From Acidimicrobiaceae bacterium (lineage in GTDB: Bacteria > Actinomycetota > Acidimicrobiia > Acidimicrobiales > UBA10347): a DNA stretch of 6,271 nucleotides. The stretch is from assembly GCA_003485885.1 (NCBI GenBank), contig DNHM01000033.1, positions 1-6,271 on the forward strand, given 5' to 3'. Under the pieces are notes generated by a model, which saw only the letters and a program-made list of their open reading frames with translations, was not told the DNA's origin and ran no database searches. Shown here in pieces: positions 1-6,270 of this stretch (positions are counted from its first letter, which is position 1; each line of letters begins with the position of its first letter). Position numbers and translations under genes: made by a program.

Positions 1-1
1 G

Positions 2-796
2 TCGCTGACGACCGAACAGTGCCGGATGCTCGACCGCTGCAAACTGGTTATGCACAACGGTGTCGGGTATGACGCAATCGACATCGAGACACTCACCGAA
101 ATGGGCATCCCGGTTGCGGTGACTCCGGTGATGACGCCCGAAGGTGTGGCCGAACACGCGTTGATGTTGATCTTGGCGCTTTCGAAACAGCTGCCGGCTG
201 TGCAGCAAAGTATGAAGTCTGGCGAGTGGAACATGCTCGGTTGGCGCGAGGGGTCACACAATCTCTCGTACAAGACGCTCGGCATCATCGGTGTCGGCCG
301 GATCGGCAAACGTATTGCCCATCTGGCGCACGCCTTTGGTTGTCGGATTCTGTATACCGACATCGTTGAGGCACCTGCGGAACTGGTCCAGGCGTATGGC
401 CTGGAGCGAGTCGAGCGCGATGTGCTCATCGCGCAGGCTGACATCATCACGCTGCACGTGCCGCTGACTGACCAGACTCGAAGCATGTTCGGTGCCGAGG
501 AATTTGCGTCGATGAAGCCGGGTGCGATCTTCATCAACACCAGCCGGGGTCCGACCTATGACCTCGAGGCGCTCGTCGACTCGGTTGAGAGCGGCCACCT
601 GTTTGGTGCCGGTGTCGACGTGTTTGATCCCGAGCCGCCGCCGGGTGACCATCGGGTGTTCTCAGTCATGAACATCATCACCACACCACACATATCGAGC
701 GGCACCGTAGAGCGTCAATACGCCATCAACCGTGCTCAGTTCGCAAACGCGCAACGGGTGTTTGCCGGACGCGAGCCGAACGATCGCATCGCCTAG
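2..796 (+). CDS. D-isomer-specific 2-hydroxyacid dehydrogenase (5' partial)
   Basis: A cytosolic NAD(P)-dependent oxidoreductase that interconverts a D-2-hydroxyacid and a 2-oxoacid. The frame is open to the left edge, so the N-terminus is missing; 264 residues are visible. Fragment numbering: the catalytic-domain segment NGVGYDAID lies near 19-27. The Rossmann domain follows, with the dinucleotide motif GVGRIG at 97-102. The second beta strand ends in Asp (ILYTD, about 120), which usually favours NAD over NADP. The three catalytic residues of the family are all present: Arg182 in NTSRGP, Glu211 in DPEPP and His230 in TPHISSGT. There is no C-terminal ACT domain, so this is not a long-form SerA. 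Phosphoglycerate, glyoxylate/hydroxypyruvate or another hydroxyacid could be the substrate; the sequence does not decide. The family call is very secure, the substrate is unknown. Confidence 0.95.
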   Translation, partial: SLTTEQCRMLDRCKLVMHNGVGYDAIDIETLTEMGIPVAVTPVMTPEGVAEHALMLILALSKQLPAVQQSMKSGEWNMLGWREGSHNLSYKTLGIIGVGRIGKRIAHLAHAFGCRILYTDIVEAPAELVQAYGLERVERDVLIAQADIITLHVPLTDQTRSMFGAEEFASMKPGAIFINTSRGPTYDLEALVDSVESGHLFGAGVDVFDPEPPPGDHRVFSVMNIITTPHISSGTVERQYAINRAQFANAQRVFAGREPNDRIA

Positions 797-823
797 AAGG
801 CAGCATCGCCGAAAACGGCAAAA

Positions 824-857
824 GGCCGTAGGGCTGGGTTGCCCCAGACCTTCGGCC
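824..857 (-). terminator. Imperfect hairpin terminator, best for the minus strand
   Basis: Two 15-base arms (824-838 and 843-857) pair at 13 of 15 positions around a TTGC loop, with one T-T and one G-A mismatch. Read on the minus strand the stem is followed at once by TTTT and, after GCCG, by a second TTTT, as expected for intrinsic termination of the receiver-protein gene. On the + strand no T run follows, although AAAA precedes it. It lies 27 bases past the dehydrogenase stop, so it may also stop or protect that transcript. A small perfect stem (808-811 with 816-819, loop AAAA) sits just beside it. Confidence 0.6.
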
Positions 858-981
858 GAATGCACTCGAAATGGTTAGTCGAGGTCGTTGTCGGTGTGGC
901 GGCGAGCTACAGCAAGTGCGATTGCGCCCATCCGTGTTACAAACAGGGTCCTGTCAGCCTTACTAGAAAAGACCCGCTGAG

Positions 982-1431
982 TCAGCCTGCAGAAGCGTCT
1001 GTTTCGTCGCCCTCGGTTGGCACTTCTTCGGTTGCAACGACAGGTTCGCCTTCGAAGACGGACTCGCCCGCGATGGTGGCCAGCGCGGCACGACGCAACC
1101 GGAAGGCATCAAGTGGTTTGATGAGCCAACCATCGGCGTCGGCCTGACGGGCGATCCAGCGATCGGCGTCGCGGTCGAGCAACATCAGCACCTTGGTTTG
1201 TTTGGAGCGTCCTTCGGCGATGTCGTGGCGCAGGTCGATACACGACGCCACACCGCCCTTGGTGCCGATCTGCAGGTCAAGCAAGACGAGGTCAGGCTCG
1301 AGTTGGATGACTGCCTGGCCAACGTCGCGGCCTTCGGTGATGCGAGACACGGTGGTGCCAGGTTCGGCCAGAGCGGCGGAAACCTCGTCGAAGAGCCAAT
1401 CTGCATCGGTAGCCAACAGCACATGTGTCAC
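982..1431 (-). CDS. Stand-alone receiver-domain (response-regulator-like) protein, atypical
   Basis: A 149-residue protein made of one CheY-like receiver domain (about 2-122) and an acidic Glu/Thr-rich tail (123-149), with no DNA-binding or enzymatic output domain. The strand-1 segment is HVLLATDAD, the likely phosphoacceptor is Asp52 in LVLLDLQIG, and the conserved Lys105-Pro106 is in WLIKPLD. Two conserved pocket positions differ. Thr8 stands where the first of the usual acidic pair would be, leaving Asp9, and Leu85 replaces the Ser/Thr after strand 4. The frame stays open up to 1953, but the part beyond 1431 lies antisense to the STAS gene and has no domain character. I therefore start at GTG 1431, directly before strand 1. 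No Shine-Dalgarno is visible there; a TAACCT -10-like element 7 bases upstream suggests a leaderless message. Possible roles are a phospho-relay or protein-interaction module. Confidence 0.8.
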   Translation of the reverse strand: MTHVLLATDADWLFDEVSAALAEPGTTVSRITEGRDVGQAVIQLEPDLVLLDLQIGTKGGVASCIDLRHDIAEGRSKQTKVLMLLDRDADRWIARQADADGWLIKPLDAFRLRRAALATIAGESVFEGEPVVATEEVPTEGDETDASAG

Positions 1432-1438
1432 GAAGTGC

Positions 1439-1444
1439 AGGTTA
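1439..1444 (-). promoter_or_regulatory. Candidate -10 element for a leaderless receiver gene
   Basis: On the minus strand TAACCT (TANNNT type) ends 7 bases before the chosen GTG start at 1431. That would place the transcription start at or next to the start codon. This is a common leaderless arrangement in Actinobacteria and would explain why no Shine-Dalgarno is seen. No convincing -35 element was found 16-18 bases further up, so this is suggestive only. Confidence 0.35.
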
Positions 1445-1652
1445 GTGCTGCGGCTACCAAATGGCGAGATTCTGCGGTGATAGACCTGTCGAATCTTGCG
1501 GTCCCTCACAAAACCGTCCCGACGTTGGAGGTGTTGTTGACACACACGGTCGAAGTCAACGTGTGACGAGAAACTCGGGTTTGGAATGATGAGCAGCTCC
1601 ATGGGTTGGTAGCGTCTGCCATCGATCGCTACCTGTCCGGTGGTGATTCCTG

Positions 1653-1678
1653 TACGATCTGGGTCCACCGGGTGGAGG
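1653..1678 (+). promoter_or_regulatory. Candidate -10 element and Shine-Dalgarno of the STAS gene
   Basis: TACGAT at 1653-1658 matches the TANNAT pattern of actinobacterial -10 elements and would start transcription near 1665; no good -35 is seen at the proper distance. GGAGG at 1674-1678 is a strong ribosome binding site, 5 bases before the ATG at 1684. It settles the start over the longer open frame that begins with TTG at 1606. The ribosome binding site is secure; the promoter is tentative. Confidence 0.5.
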
Positions 1679-1683
1679 ACGAC

Positions 1684-2049
1684 ATGTCTGATTTTGAAGT
1701 CGAAACCGAAGAGCACGAGGGCCACACGGTTCTTCGTCCTCGTGGGGATATCGATGCTTATAGCGTCGGTCAATTTCGTGAGGCACTGTCCGGCCTTGCC
1801 GAAGAGCCTCGCCTGCTCATCGATCTGTCCGAGGTCCCGTTTATGGACTCGGCCGGCCTGGGTGCACTCATCGGAGGCATCCGCCGCAATCGCGATCACG
1901 ACGGCGAGATCGTGGTGGTATGCGACAAGCCTGCGCTTACCCGTCTGCTGCACACGACCGGTTTTGACCGCATCGTGCCTGTTACCGAGACGCTCGAGAC
2001 CGGTGTTGCCACAATTCTGGGCGACGACGCGCCTGACACGTCTGGCTGA
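1684..2049 (+). CDS. STAS-domain protein, anti-sigma-factor antagonist-like
   Basis: A 121-residue single STAS domain of the SpoIIAA/RsbV type. Such proteins bind an anti-sigma kinase when unphosphorylated and so free a sigma factor; the kinase inactivates them by phosphorylating one serine. Visible features are strand 1 with HTVLRPRGDID (14-24), the strand LLIDLSEVPFMD and the phospho-site loop MDSAGLGAL with the likely phosphoserine Ser56, all matching the DSxGLG motif. The length is typical of the family. The start is fixed by GGAGG 5 bases upstream. The gene is divergent from the receiver gene and is followed after 3 bases by the nfeD-like gene, so the two are probably one transcript with coupled translation. 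No RsbW-like kinase, phosphatase or sigma gene is in view, so its partner is unknown. Confidence 0.93.
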   Translation: MSDFEVETEEHEGHTVLRPRGDIDAYSVGQFREALSGLAEEPRLLIDLSEVPFMDSAGLGALIGGIRRNRDHDGEIVVVCDKPALTRLLHTTGFDRIVPVTETLETGVATILGDDAPDTSG

Positions 2050-2052
2050 CAG

Positions 2053-3393
2053 ATGACATCACATGATCAAGCCGTGGGGGGCGAGGTCACCACACACCGA
2101 ACTCGTCGCCTGACCCGAGCGCTGGTCGGCGCACTGTTATTGCTTCCTCTTCTTACTGTGTTCATGCAGCCGGCGCAGGCACAAGACACCGAGCCCGCAG
2201 CTGGCGTAGCAGTGGTCCTGCAAGTCAGCGGCCTACTCGATCCGCTGCTGGCTGATTTTGTTGCCGACGCTGTTCACGATGCCGATGCAGAAGGTGCAAA
2301 GGTCGTGGTGCTGCAGCTCAACAGCACCGGTTCAGTCATCTCACGTGACGAGCTCAATGAACTCGCCGACGTTATCTCCAACGCCGACGTTCCTATCGCC
2401 ATGTGGGTTGGTCCCAGTGGTGCGCGCGCAACCGGTCCATGGGTCGAACTGGCTGGCCTCGTCGACCGCATCGGCGTTGCCCCCGGGTCCCGTATTGGCG
2501 ACAGCGGCAACGAGCGACTGCTCGACGAACGTTTCGGTGACCTTCTTGGTTCAGCTGGTTCGCTGCTTCAGAACGACACGATTGGTTCTGATCAGGTAAT
2601 CGAGTTGGGCATCGCCCCGAATGAAGCGCCTACGGTTGGTGACTTCGTGGTGAGCCTGTCCGATCTGGGTGTTGCAACCTCGGTCAGCGGCGAGGGCGAA
2701 GATGCTCGCACCGTCTCCGACACCGTTGTTCGTTTCGAGCGGTTGTCGTTGCTTGCCGGCCAACTCCACACGGTCGCTAGCCCGCCAGTCGCTTATCTGC
2801 TGTTCACCATCGGGTTGGCGTTATTGGTGTTTGAGTTCTACACCGCTGGTGTTGGCGTAGCCGGTGTTGTCGGGGCTGGCATGTTCTTGCTCGGCTCGTT
2901 TGGCCTATGGGTCTTGCCGGTAGCGACCGTAGCGGTCGTATTACTCGTGGTTTCCATGTTGGCCTTTTCGGTCGATGTGCAGACCGGTGTGCCGCGGTTC
3001 TGGACGATCGCTGGTGCACTAGCGCTTCTGGCTGGCACCGTCACGCTCTACACCGACGGCATATCCATGTCCTGGATCCCCATGATCGTGGGTGTGGTCG
3101 GTATCACCATGATGATGGTGACCGGTATGCCGACCATGGTCCGCACTCGATTCTCCACGCCGACCATTGGCCGCGAGTGGATGATCGGCGAAGTCGGTTC
3201 GGCAGTCGAAGAGGTCGCGCCCGACGGTGTCGTCAAGATTAATGATGCCCTGTGGAAAGCCCGCACGAACCGGGCGACACCCGTGGCCGCTGGGGGTCAC
3301 GTTCGTGTTGTGGCTGTTGAAGGTTTGGTTCTCGAGGTCGAGCCGCAAGAAGGTGCCGCCCGCGACTACAGAGAACGGCGCTCTGACGGCTAA
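2053..3393 (+). CDS. nfeD: NfeD-family membrane protein with degenerate ClpP-like domain
   Basis: A 446-residue membrane protein with long-form NfeD architecture. A basic n-region and hydrophobic core (about 17-37) end in AQA-QD, a likely signal-peptidase site after 43. A ClpP/SppA-like domain follows (about 50-205; VVVLQLNSTG, then GARATGPWVELAG). Next come about five membrane segments near 245-262, 267-286, 287-306, 316-333 and 340-358. The C-terminal OB-fold domain (about 371-430) contains IGREWMIGEVGSAV and ends LVLEVEP. By recollection of the archaeal PH1510 protease, the catalytic Ser region GASAAS aligns without gaps to GARATG, and no lysine occurs between 84 and 384. The protease is therefore probably inactive. 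Family members act at the membrane, often with slipin/stomatin partners; none is adjacent here. Start at ATG 2053 lacks a clear ribosome site but sits 3 bases after the STAS stop, which suggests coupling. Confidence 0.87.
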   Translation: MTSHDQAVGGEVTTHRTRRLTRALVGALLLLPLLTVFMQPAQAQDTEPAAGVAVVLQVSGLLDPLLADFVADAVHDADAEGAKVVVLQLNSTGSVISRDELNELADVISNADVPIAMWVGPSGARATGPWVELAGLVDRIGVAPGSRIGDSGNERLLDERFGDLLGSAGSLLQNDTIGSDQVIELGIAPNEAPTVGDFVVSLSDLGVATSVSGEGEDARTVSDTVVRFERLSLLAGQLHTVASPPVAYLLFTIGLALLVFEFYTAGVGVAGVVGAGMFLLGSFGLWVLPVATVAVVLLVVSMLAFSVDVQTGVPRFWTIAGALALLAGTVTLYTDGISMSWIPMIVGVVGITMMMVTGMPTMVRTRFSTPTIGREWMIGEVGSAVEEVAPDGVVKINDALWKARTNRATPVAAGGHVRVVAVEGLVLEVEPQEGAARDYRERRSDG

Positions 3394-3421
3394 AACACTC
3401 GGCTTTCCCCAGCTGAATCGT

Positions 3422-3466
3422 CTATTCACAACGTATTGACGAGTTATCCACAGATGTTGTGGATAT
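3422..3466. promoter_or_regulatory. Cluster of three DnaA-box-like sites
   Basis: The sequence contains TTATCCACA at 3444-3452, a perfect match to the classical DnaA box TTATNCACA. The minus strand carries ATATCCACA at 3458-3466 (one mismatch). CTATTCACA at 3422-3430 is a third site on + (one mismatch). The two rightmost boxes face each other across 5 bases and form an inverted repeat; the first two start 22 bases apart, about two helical turns. The region lies between nfeD and whiB, not beside dnaA/dnaN, so an origin is not the obvious reading. A DnaA-titrating site or DnaA control of whiB is an inference. Confidence 0.55.
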
Positions 3467-3488
3467 CGCGGTATTCCTGTGCCACCCC

Positions 3489-3517
3489 TTGCGCATGCGG
3501 TAGTTGGCACCTATGTT
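3489..3517 (+). promoter_or_regulatory. Candidate promoter of the whiB-like gene
   Basis: TTGCGC (3489-3494) and TATGTT (3512-3517) are separated by 17 bases and resemble -35 and -10 elements, although the -35 is weak. Transcription would begin near 3524, inside a perfect small dyad (CTTCTG 3522-3527, AAA, CAGAAG 3531-3536) that could act as an operator or a leader hairpin. The leader would be about 40 bases. Confidence 0.35.
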
Positions 3518-3551
3518 CAGGCTTCTGAAACAGAAGTAGCTTCACATCACC

Positions 3552-3558
3552 GGGGGGT
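3552..3558 (+). promoter_or_regulatory. G-rich ribosome binding site deciding the whiB start
   Basis: GGGGGGT lies 6 bases before GTG 3565 but about 18 bases before the in-frame ATG at 3577. The spacing favours the GTG start. The codon just before this GTG is an in-frame TGA, so the protein cannot begin further upstream. Confidence 0.5.
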
Positions 3559-3564
3559 GTCTGA

Positions 3565-3831
3565 GTGACAGCAATAATGTCGGAAACGACATGGCAACAT
3601 CGGGCTGCGTGCCGAGGTCCACAATCTCGTACGTTCTTTCCACCGCCGCAAGGCGAACGACGTCATGAACGAGCCGAGCGAGAGGCTCGGGCAAAAGAGA
3701 TCTGTGGGCAATGTTCGGTTATGTCGGACTGCCTGGATTACGCAGTGTCGATCCGAGAACGCCATGGCGTGTGGGGTGGCCTCAGCGAGGCCGAACGCCG
3801 CCAGGTAATCAAGGCGAACGAAATCCGTTAG
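3565..3831 (+). CDS. WhiB-family Fe-S transcriptional regulator
   Basis: An 88-residue WhiB-like (Wbl) protein. These bind a [4Fe-4S] cluster through four cysteines, react with NO or oxygen, and control transcription, often by contacting the principal sigma factor. Here the ligands are Cys16, Cys47, Cys50 and Cys56, giving the C-xn-CxxC-x5-C pattern. The family turn GVWGG is at 68-72, followed by LSEAERR and a basic end. The segment from Cys16 through FFPPPQGER and RAKEIC to GVWGGLSE resembles WhiB3 more than WhiB1 or WhiB7 by memory, so a WhiB3-like subclass is likely but not proven. GTG 3565 is chosen for its ribosome-site spacing; ATG 3577 would shorten it by four residues. It stands alone downstream of the DnaA-box region, which hints at separate control from nfeD. 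Confidence 0.95.
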   Translation: MTAIMSETTWQHRAACRGPQSRTFFPPPQGERRHERAEREARAKEICGQCSVMSDCLDYAVSIRERHGVWGGLSEAERRQVIKANEIR

Positions 3832-3845
3832 TTTCCATATTCGCA

Positions 3846-3875
3846 TTCTTGCGCCGCCGAGTAGGGGCGCAAGAA
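3846..3875. terminator. Perfect 10-bp inverted repeat, likely bidirectional terminator
   Basis: TTCTTGCGCC (3846-3855) and GGCGCAAGAA (3866-3875) are exact reverse complements around a 10-base loop. After one mismatch, two further outer pairs can form. The element lies between the convergent ends of whiB (stop at 3831) and selB (stop at 3899), where a shared terminator is expected. Neither side has a good T run, so termination may be weak or of the L-shaped type known in Actinobacteria. Confidence 0.65.
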
Positions 3876-3882
3876 CGCACAA

Positions 3883-3902
3883 CCAATTTCAGCCAATTTC
3901 AG
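3883..3902. repeat. 10-bp tandem direct repeat at the selB stop
   Basis: CCAATTTCAG occurs twice in perfect tandem (3883-3892 and 3893-3902). The second copy includes the selB stop codon (3899-3901). It looks like a small local duplication at the gene end. Confidence 0.85.
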
Positions 3903-5626
3903 CGCTGCGGTAAACGTGGTCCACCGATGCGCACATCATCGCGTCGTCGAGTGACTCCTGTCGAGTCGAAATGGGCCAGCAACGGCAGCGCGAATTTGCG
4001 CGAGGTGTCCCAGCATTCGCGAATGTCTGAAACGGTCACCCCATCAGGCGACGCCGCCAACAAGCCAGCCAGCATCTGCGCAGCCTGTTCGACCGCTGCG
4101 GCAGAGAAATAGAGGCCCTCTGTCTGCACGACGAGTCCTCGGCGCACAAGCTCGCGGACCTCGGCCCGGTCATACCGATCGGCACCAGGCGGAGCAAACG
4201 GAGCATCGTCGAGAGCGGCAAGGAACGGATGATCTTTCAGCGCGTCAGCAGCATCGATCACCCGAACGTGGGTGCCATCGACACCGATGTCATCGATGAA
4301 GTCGATCAACGCCCGGTGACGAACATCGAGTTCAGCCAGTGGCAGCCCCAGACCGTCGGCGTTCTCGACCCGTTCCTTCAATGCAACTCGAGCCGCGTTG
4401 AAGATGTCATGCTCGACGACCCATTCGCCGATGGTTGGATCACGACGTTCACCGGTGAGTAAAAACAGTTGGTCGCTGGTGATCCAACCGCGCTCAGCGA
4501 TTATCCGATCAACAGACCGGTCTGGTTTCGCCTCGGCTGCCTTGGTCACAGGATCAATGTCGAGGATTTCGCCGCCGCCGATGGTTTCGGATCGGCCACT
4601 CTCTCGCAGCACGAAACGATCGCCAGGCAACATGGGATACGCCGAGCCGAGCCGTAGCCGAACGAAGCCCGCCTCGCCTGGGGCAAGGTCGTCGGGGCCA
4701 AGCACGCGCAATGCAACCGGATGTTCGCCTGAACCCAGATATGCGACATGCGCGCCTCGGCGAGAAATGGCATGGTCCAGGCCATCGAGCACCTGAAGAC
4801 TGGCATCAAAGACGGTGGTTTTGTGCCATTGGCCGTGGCGCACGATGACGTCGCCTCGGCGGACCTGGTCGTGAGAAATCCCCGACAGGTTCAGAGCAAC
4901 CCGGTTGCCGGGGCCGATCTTCTTCGTCGACTGATGGAGCGATTGTATGGCCCGAATTCGTACCGGACGGCCGCCAGGTTCGACCACCAGTTCGTCGTCA
5001 ACCTTGAGTGAACCGCCGGTCAACGTTCCGGTCACGACCGTGCCGCTTCCCTTGGCAGCGAATGCCCGGTCGACCCACAACCTCGGCTGGTTGTTGTCGG
5101 CTGCTTGGGGTGTGTCGCCGAGCACGACATCGAGTGCTTCGCGTACATCATCGAGGCCGAACCCACTAATAGAGTCGACCGGGATAACGGGAGCGTCGGC
5201 CAGGAAGGTGTGTTCGAGATGTTCAGCCACATCGAGCTGAGCAAGCTCGAGCGTCTCCTTGTCGACGAGGTCGACCTGGGTGAGTGCTACAACACCATGG
5301 GTGACATCGAGCAGCTGCAGGATGCGCAGGTGTTCTTCGCTCTGAGGCATCCAGCCTTCGACGGCGCTAACGACAAACATGCACGCGTCGACCGCACCCA
5401 CGCCAGCAAGCATGTTCTTCAGGAAACGAACATGGCCTGGTACATCGATGATCGCGATAGTGCGACCACTCGGCAGGTTTGTCGACGCGAAACCCAAGTC
5501 GATGGTCAGGCCCCGTTCTTGTTCCTCGGTGAAACGATCCGGGTTGGTGCCGGTCAGGGCCATGACCAACGTTGACTTGCCATGGTCGACGTGACCGGCA
5601 GTGGAGATGACGTGAGTGGCGCTCAC
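3899..5626 (-). CDS. selB: Selenocysteine-specific elongation factor SelB
   Basis: A 575-residue translational GTPase that carries Sec-tRNA(Sec) to the ribosome and recognises the SECIS hairpin at UGA codons of selenoprotein mRNAs. The G domain shows GHVDHGKST (11-19), the switch segment RGLTIDLGF (38-46), DVPGH (61-65) and TQVD (116-119) in place of the NKxD motif. EF-Tu-like beta-barrel domains begin near 182 (LWVDRAFAAKGSGTVVTG). The remainder from about 350 is the SelB-specific run of winged-helix domains that binds the SECIS RNA, ending in TSRKFALPLLAHF and GVTRRRDDVRIGG. The length is close to that of E. coli SelB (614). The start is GTG 5626, whose GTGA overlaps the selA stop by 4 bases; the two genes are therefore one operon with coupled translation. 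Identification is very secure. Confidence 0.97.
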   Translation of the reverse strand: MSATHVISTAGHVDHGKSTLVMALTGTNPDRFTEEQERGLTIDLGFASTNLPSGRTIAIIDVPGHVRFLKNMLAGVGAVDACMFVVSAVEGWMPQSEEHLRILQLLDVTHGVVALTQVDLVDKETLELAQLDVAEHLEHTFLADAPVIPVDSISGFGLDDVREALDVVLGDTPQAADNNQPRLWVDRAFAAKGSGTVVTGTLTGGSLKVDDELVVEPGGRPVRIRAIQSLHQSTKKIGPGNRVALNLSGISHDQVRRGDVIVRHGQWHKTTVFDASLQVLDGLDHAISRRGAHVAYLGSGEHPVALRVLGPDDLAPGEAGFVRLRLGSAYPMLPGDRFVLRESGRSETIGGGEILDIDPVTKAAEAKPDRSVDRIIAERGWITSDQLFLLTGERRDPTIGEWVVEHDIFNAARVALKERVENADGLGLPLAELDVRHRALIDFIDDIGVDGTHVRVIDAADALKDHPFLAALDDAPFAPPGADRYDRAEVRELVRRGLVVQTEGLYFSAAAVEQAAQMLAGLLAASPDGVTVSDIRECWDTSRKFALPLLAHFDSTGVTRRRDDVRIGGPRLPQR

Positions 5627-6270
5627 GCGGTCACTGCCTGGAGTGCTGCTGCCAGCATGGCGTCGTGTGCTGGTTCGACGGTGCGGAGGTCAACCAAGGT
5701 CTTTTGGTCATGTACCCGAGCGATAATTGGCGGCTGGTGGGCCCGGAGCAGGTCGGTGTGATCCCCGGCCAGCATGACACCGACGGAGGGGACCTCGACG
5801 GTCGGCAACGTGCCGCCACCAGGCACTGACATGAGATCTACGACTTGGCCTGCGCCGAGAGCCGTAGCCCGGTCTCGCAGCTCGGTGGGCGTACGGGCTG
5901 CCATACGCCAGAACGGAATCGCGTCGCCGTCGCGACGTAGGTACGCCATGGCCAGCTCTTGCAGTGCACTGAGCACCAGGCCTCCAGGCCGAAACGCTCG
6001 GGCCAGGGGGTGGGCTGCACACTTGGCGACTAGATCGGCTCGCCCCGCGATGATGCCTGCTTGAGGTCCGCCCAGCAGCTTGTCACCAGAGAAACACACC
6101 AGGTCAGCGCCCGCAGCAAGTGTTTGTTTGGCAGCGGGTTCGTTTTCGAGCCACGGCGGCGGCCCCGTTTTGAGCCATGGACAGGCAGCGTCGAGCAGCC
6201 CGGAGCCGATGTCGCAGACCAGCGGCACATCGAGTTCGGCCAGTTCGCCAACCGTGGGGGCTTCGGTGAA
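5623..6270 (-). CDS. selA: L-seryl-tRNA(Sec) selenium transferase SelA (partial)
   Basis: A PLP-dependent enzyme that converts Ser-tRNA(Sec) to Sec-tRNA(Sec) using selenophosphate. The last 215 residues are visible; the frame stays open to the right edge and the gene begins beyond it. An internal GTG at 6228 is not the real start, because coding with SelA character (PTVGELAELDVPLV) continues upstream of it. The PLP-binding lysine lies in FSGDKLLGGPQAG (Lys64 of the visible part), preceded by the CDIGSGLLD segment that in SelA usually reads DLGSG. A glycine-rich SVPGGGTLP stretch lies in the C-terminal domain. The stop TGA (5625-5623) overlaps the selB GTG. SelA works as a ring-shaped oligomer in bacteria. 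No odd features are seen in the visible part. Confidence 0.96.
   Translation of the reverse strand, partial: FTEAPTVGELAELDVPLVCDIGSGLLDAACPWLKTGPPPWLENEPAAKQTLAAGADLVCFSGDKLLGGPQAGIIAGRADLVAKCAAHPLARAFRPGGLVLSALQELAMAYLRRDGDAIPFWRMAARTPTELRDRATALGAGQVVDLMSVPGGGTLPTVEVPSVGVMLAGDHTDLLRAHQPPIIARVHDQKTLVDLRTVEPAHDAMLAAALQAVTA

Noticed and set aside
982..984. Selenocysteine readthrough of the receiver TGA stop
   Set aside because: The frame closes at TAA after 14 more codons, no SECIS-like hairpin is obvious just after the TGA, and the receiver domain is already complete.
839..1147. A + strand open frame of 102 residues
   Set aside because: It runs antisense to the receiver gene, has low-complexity Ser/Ala composition and no recognisable domain; it is a shadow of the minus-strand gene.
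1536..1560. Inverted repeat GTTGAC-N13-GTCAAC in the divergent intergenic region, with TTGACA as a possible -35
   Set aside because: About one 6-bp dyad with a spacer up to 20 is expected by chance in a 250-base region, and no -10 element lies 16-18 bases from the TTGACA.
1606..1683. N-terminal extension of the STAS protein from TTG 1606
   Set aside because: The extension does not look like STAS sequence, and GGAGG is placed ideally for ATG 1684.
1432..1953. Upstream extension of the receiver protein on the minus strand to a start at 1953 (323 residues in total)
   Set aside because: The extra 174 residues have no domain character and lie antisense to a well-supported STAS gene; the receiver fold begins exactly at GTG 1431.
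3422..3466. Chromosomal origin oriC
   Set aside because: Only three boxes are present, no AT-rich unwinding region is evident, and the flanking genes are nfeD and whiB rather than dnaA and dnaN.
5105..5575. A + strand open frame of 156 residues
   Set aside because: It lies entirely opposite the SelB GTPase domain, whose motifs are intact, so it is a shadow frame.
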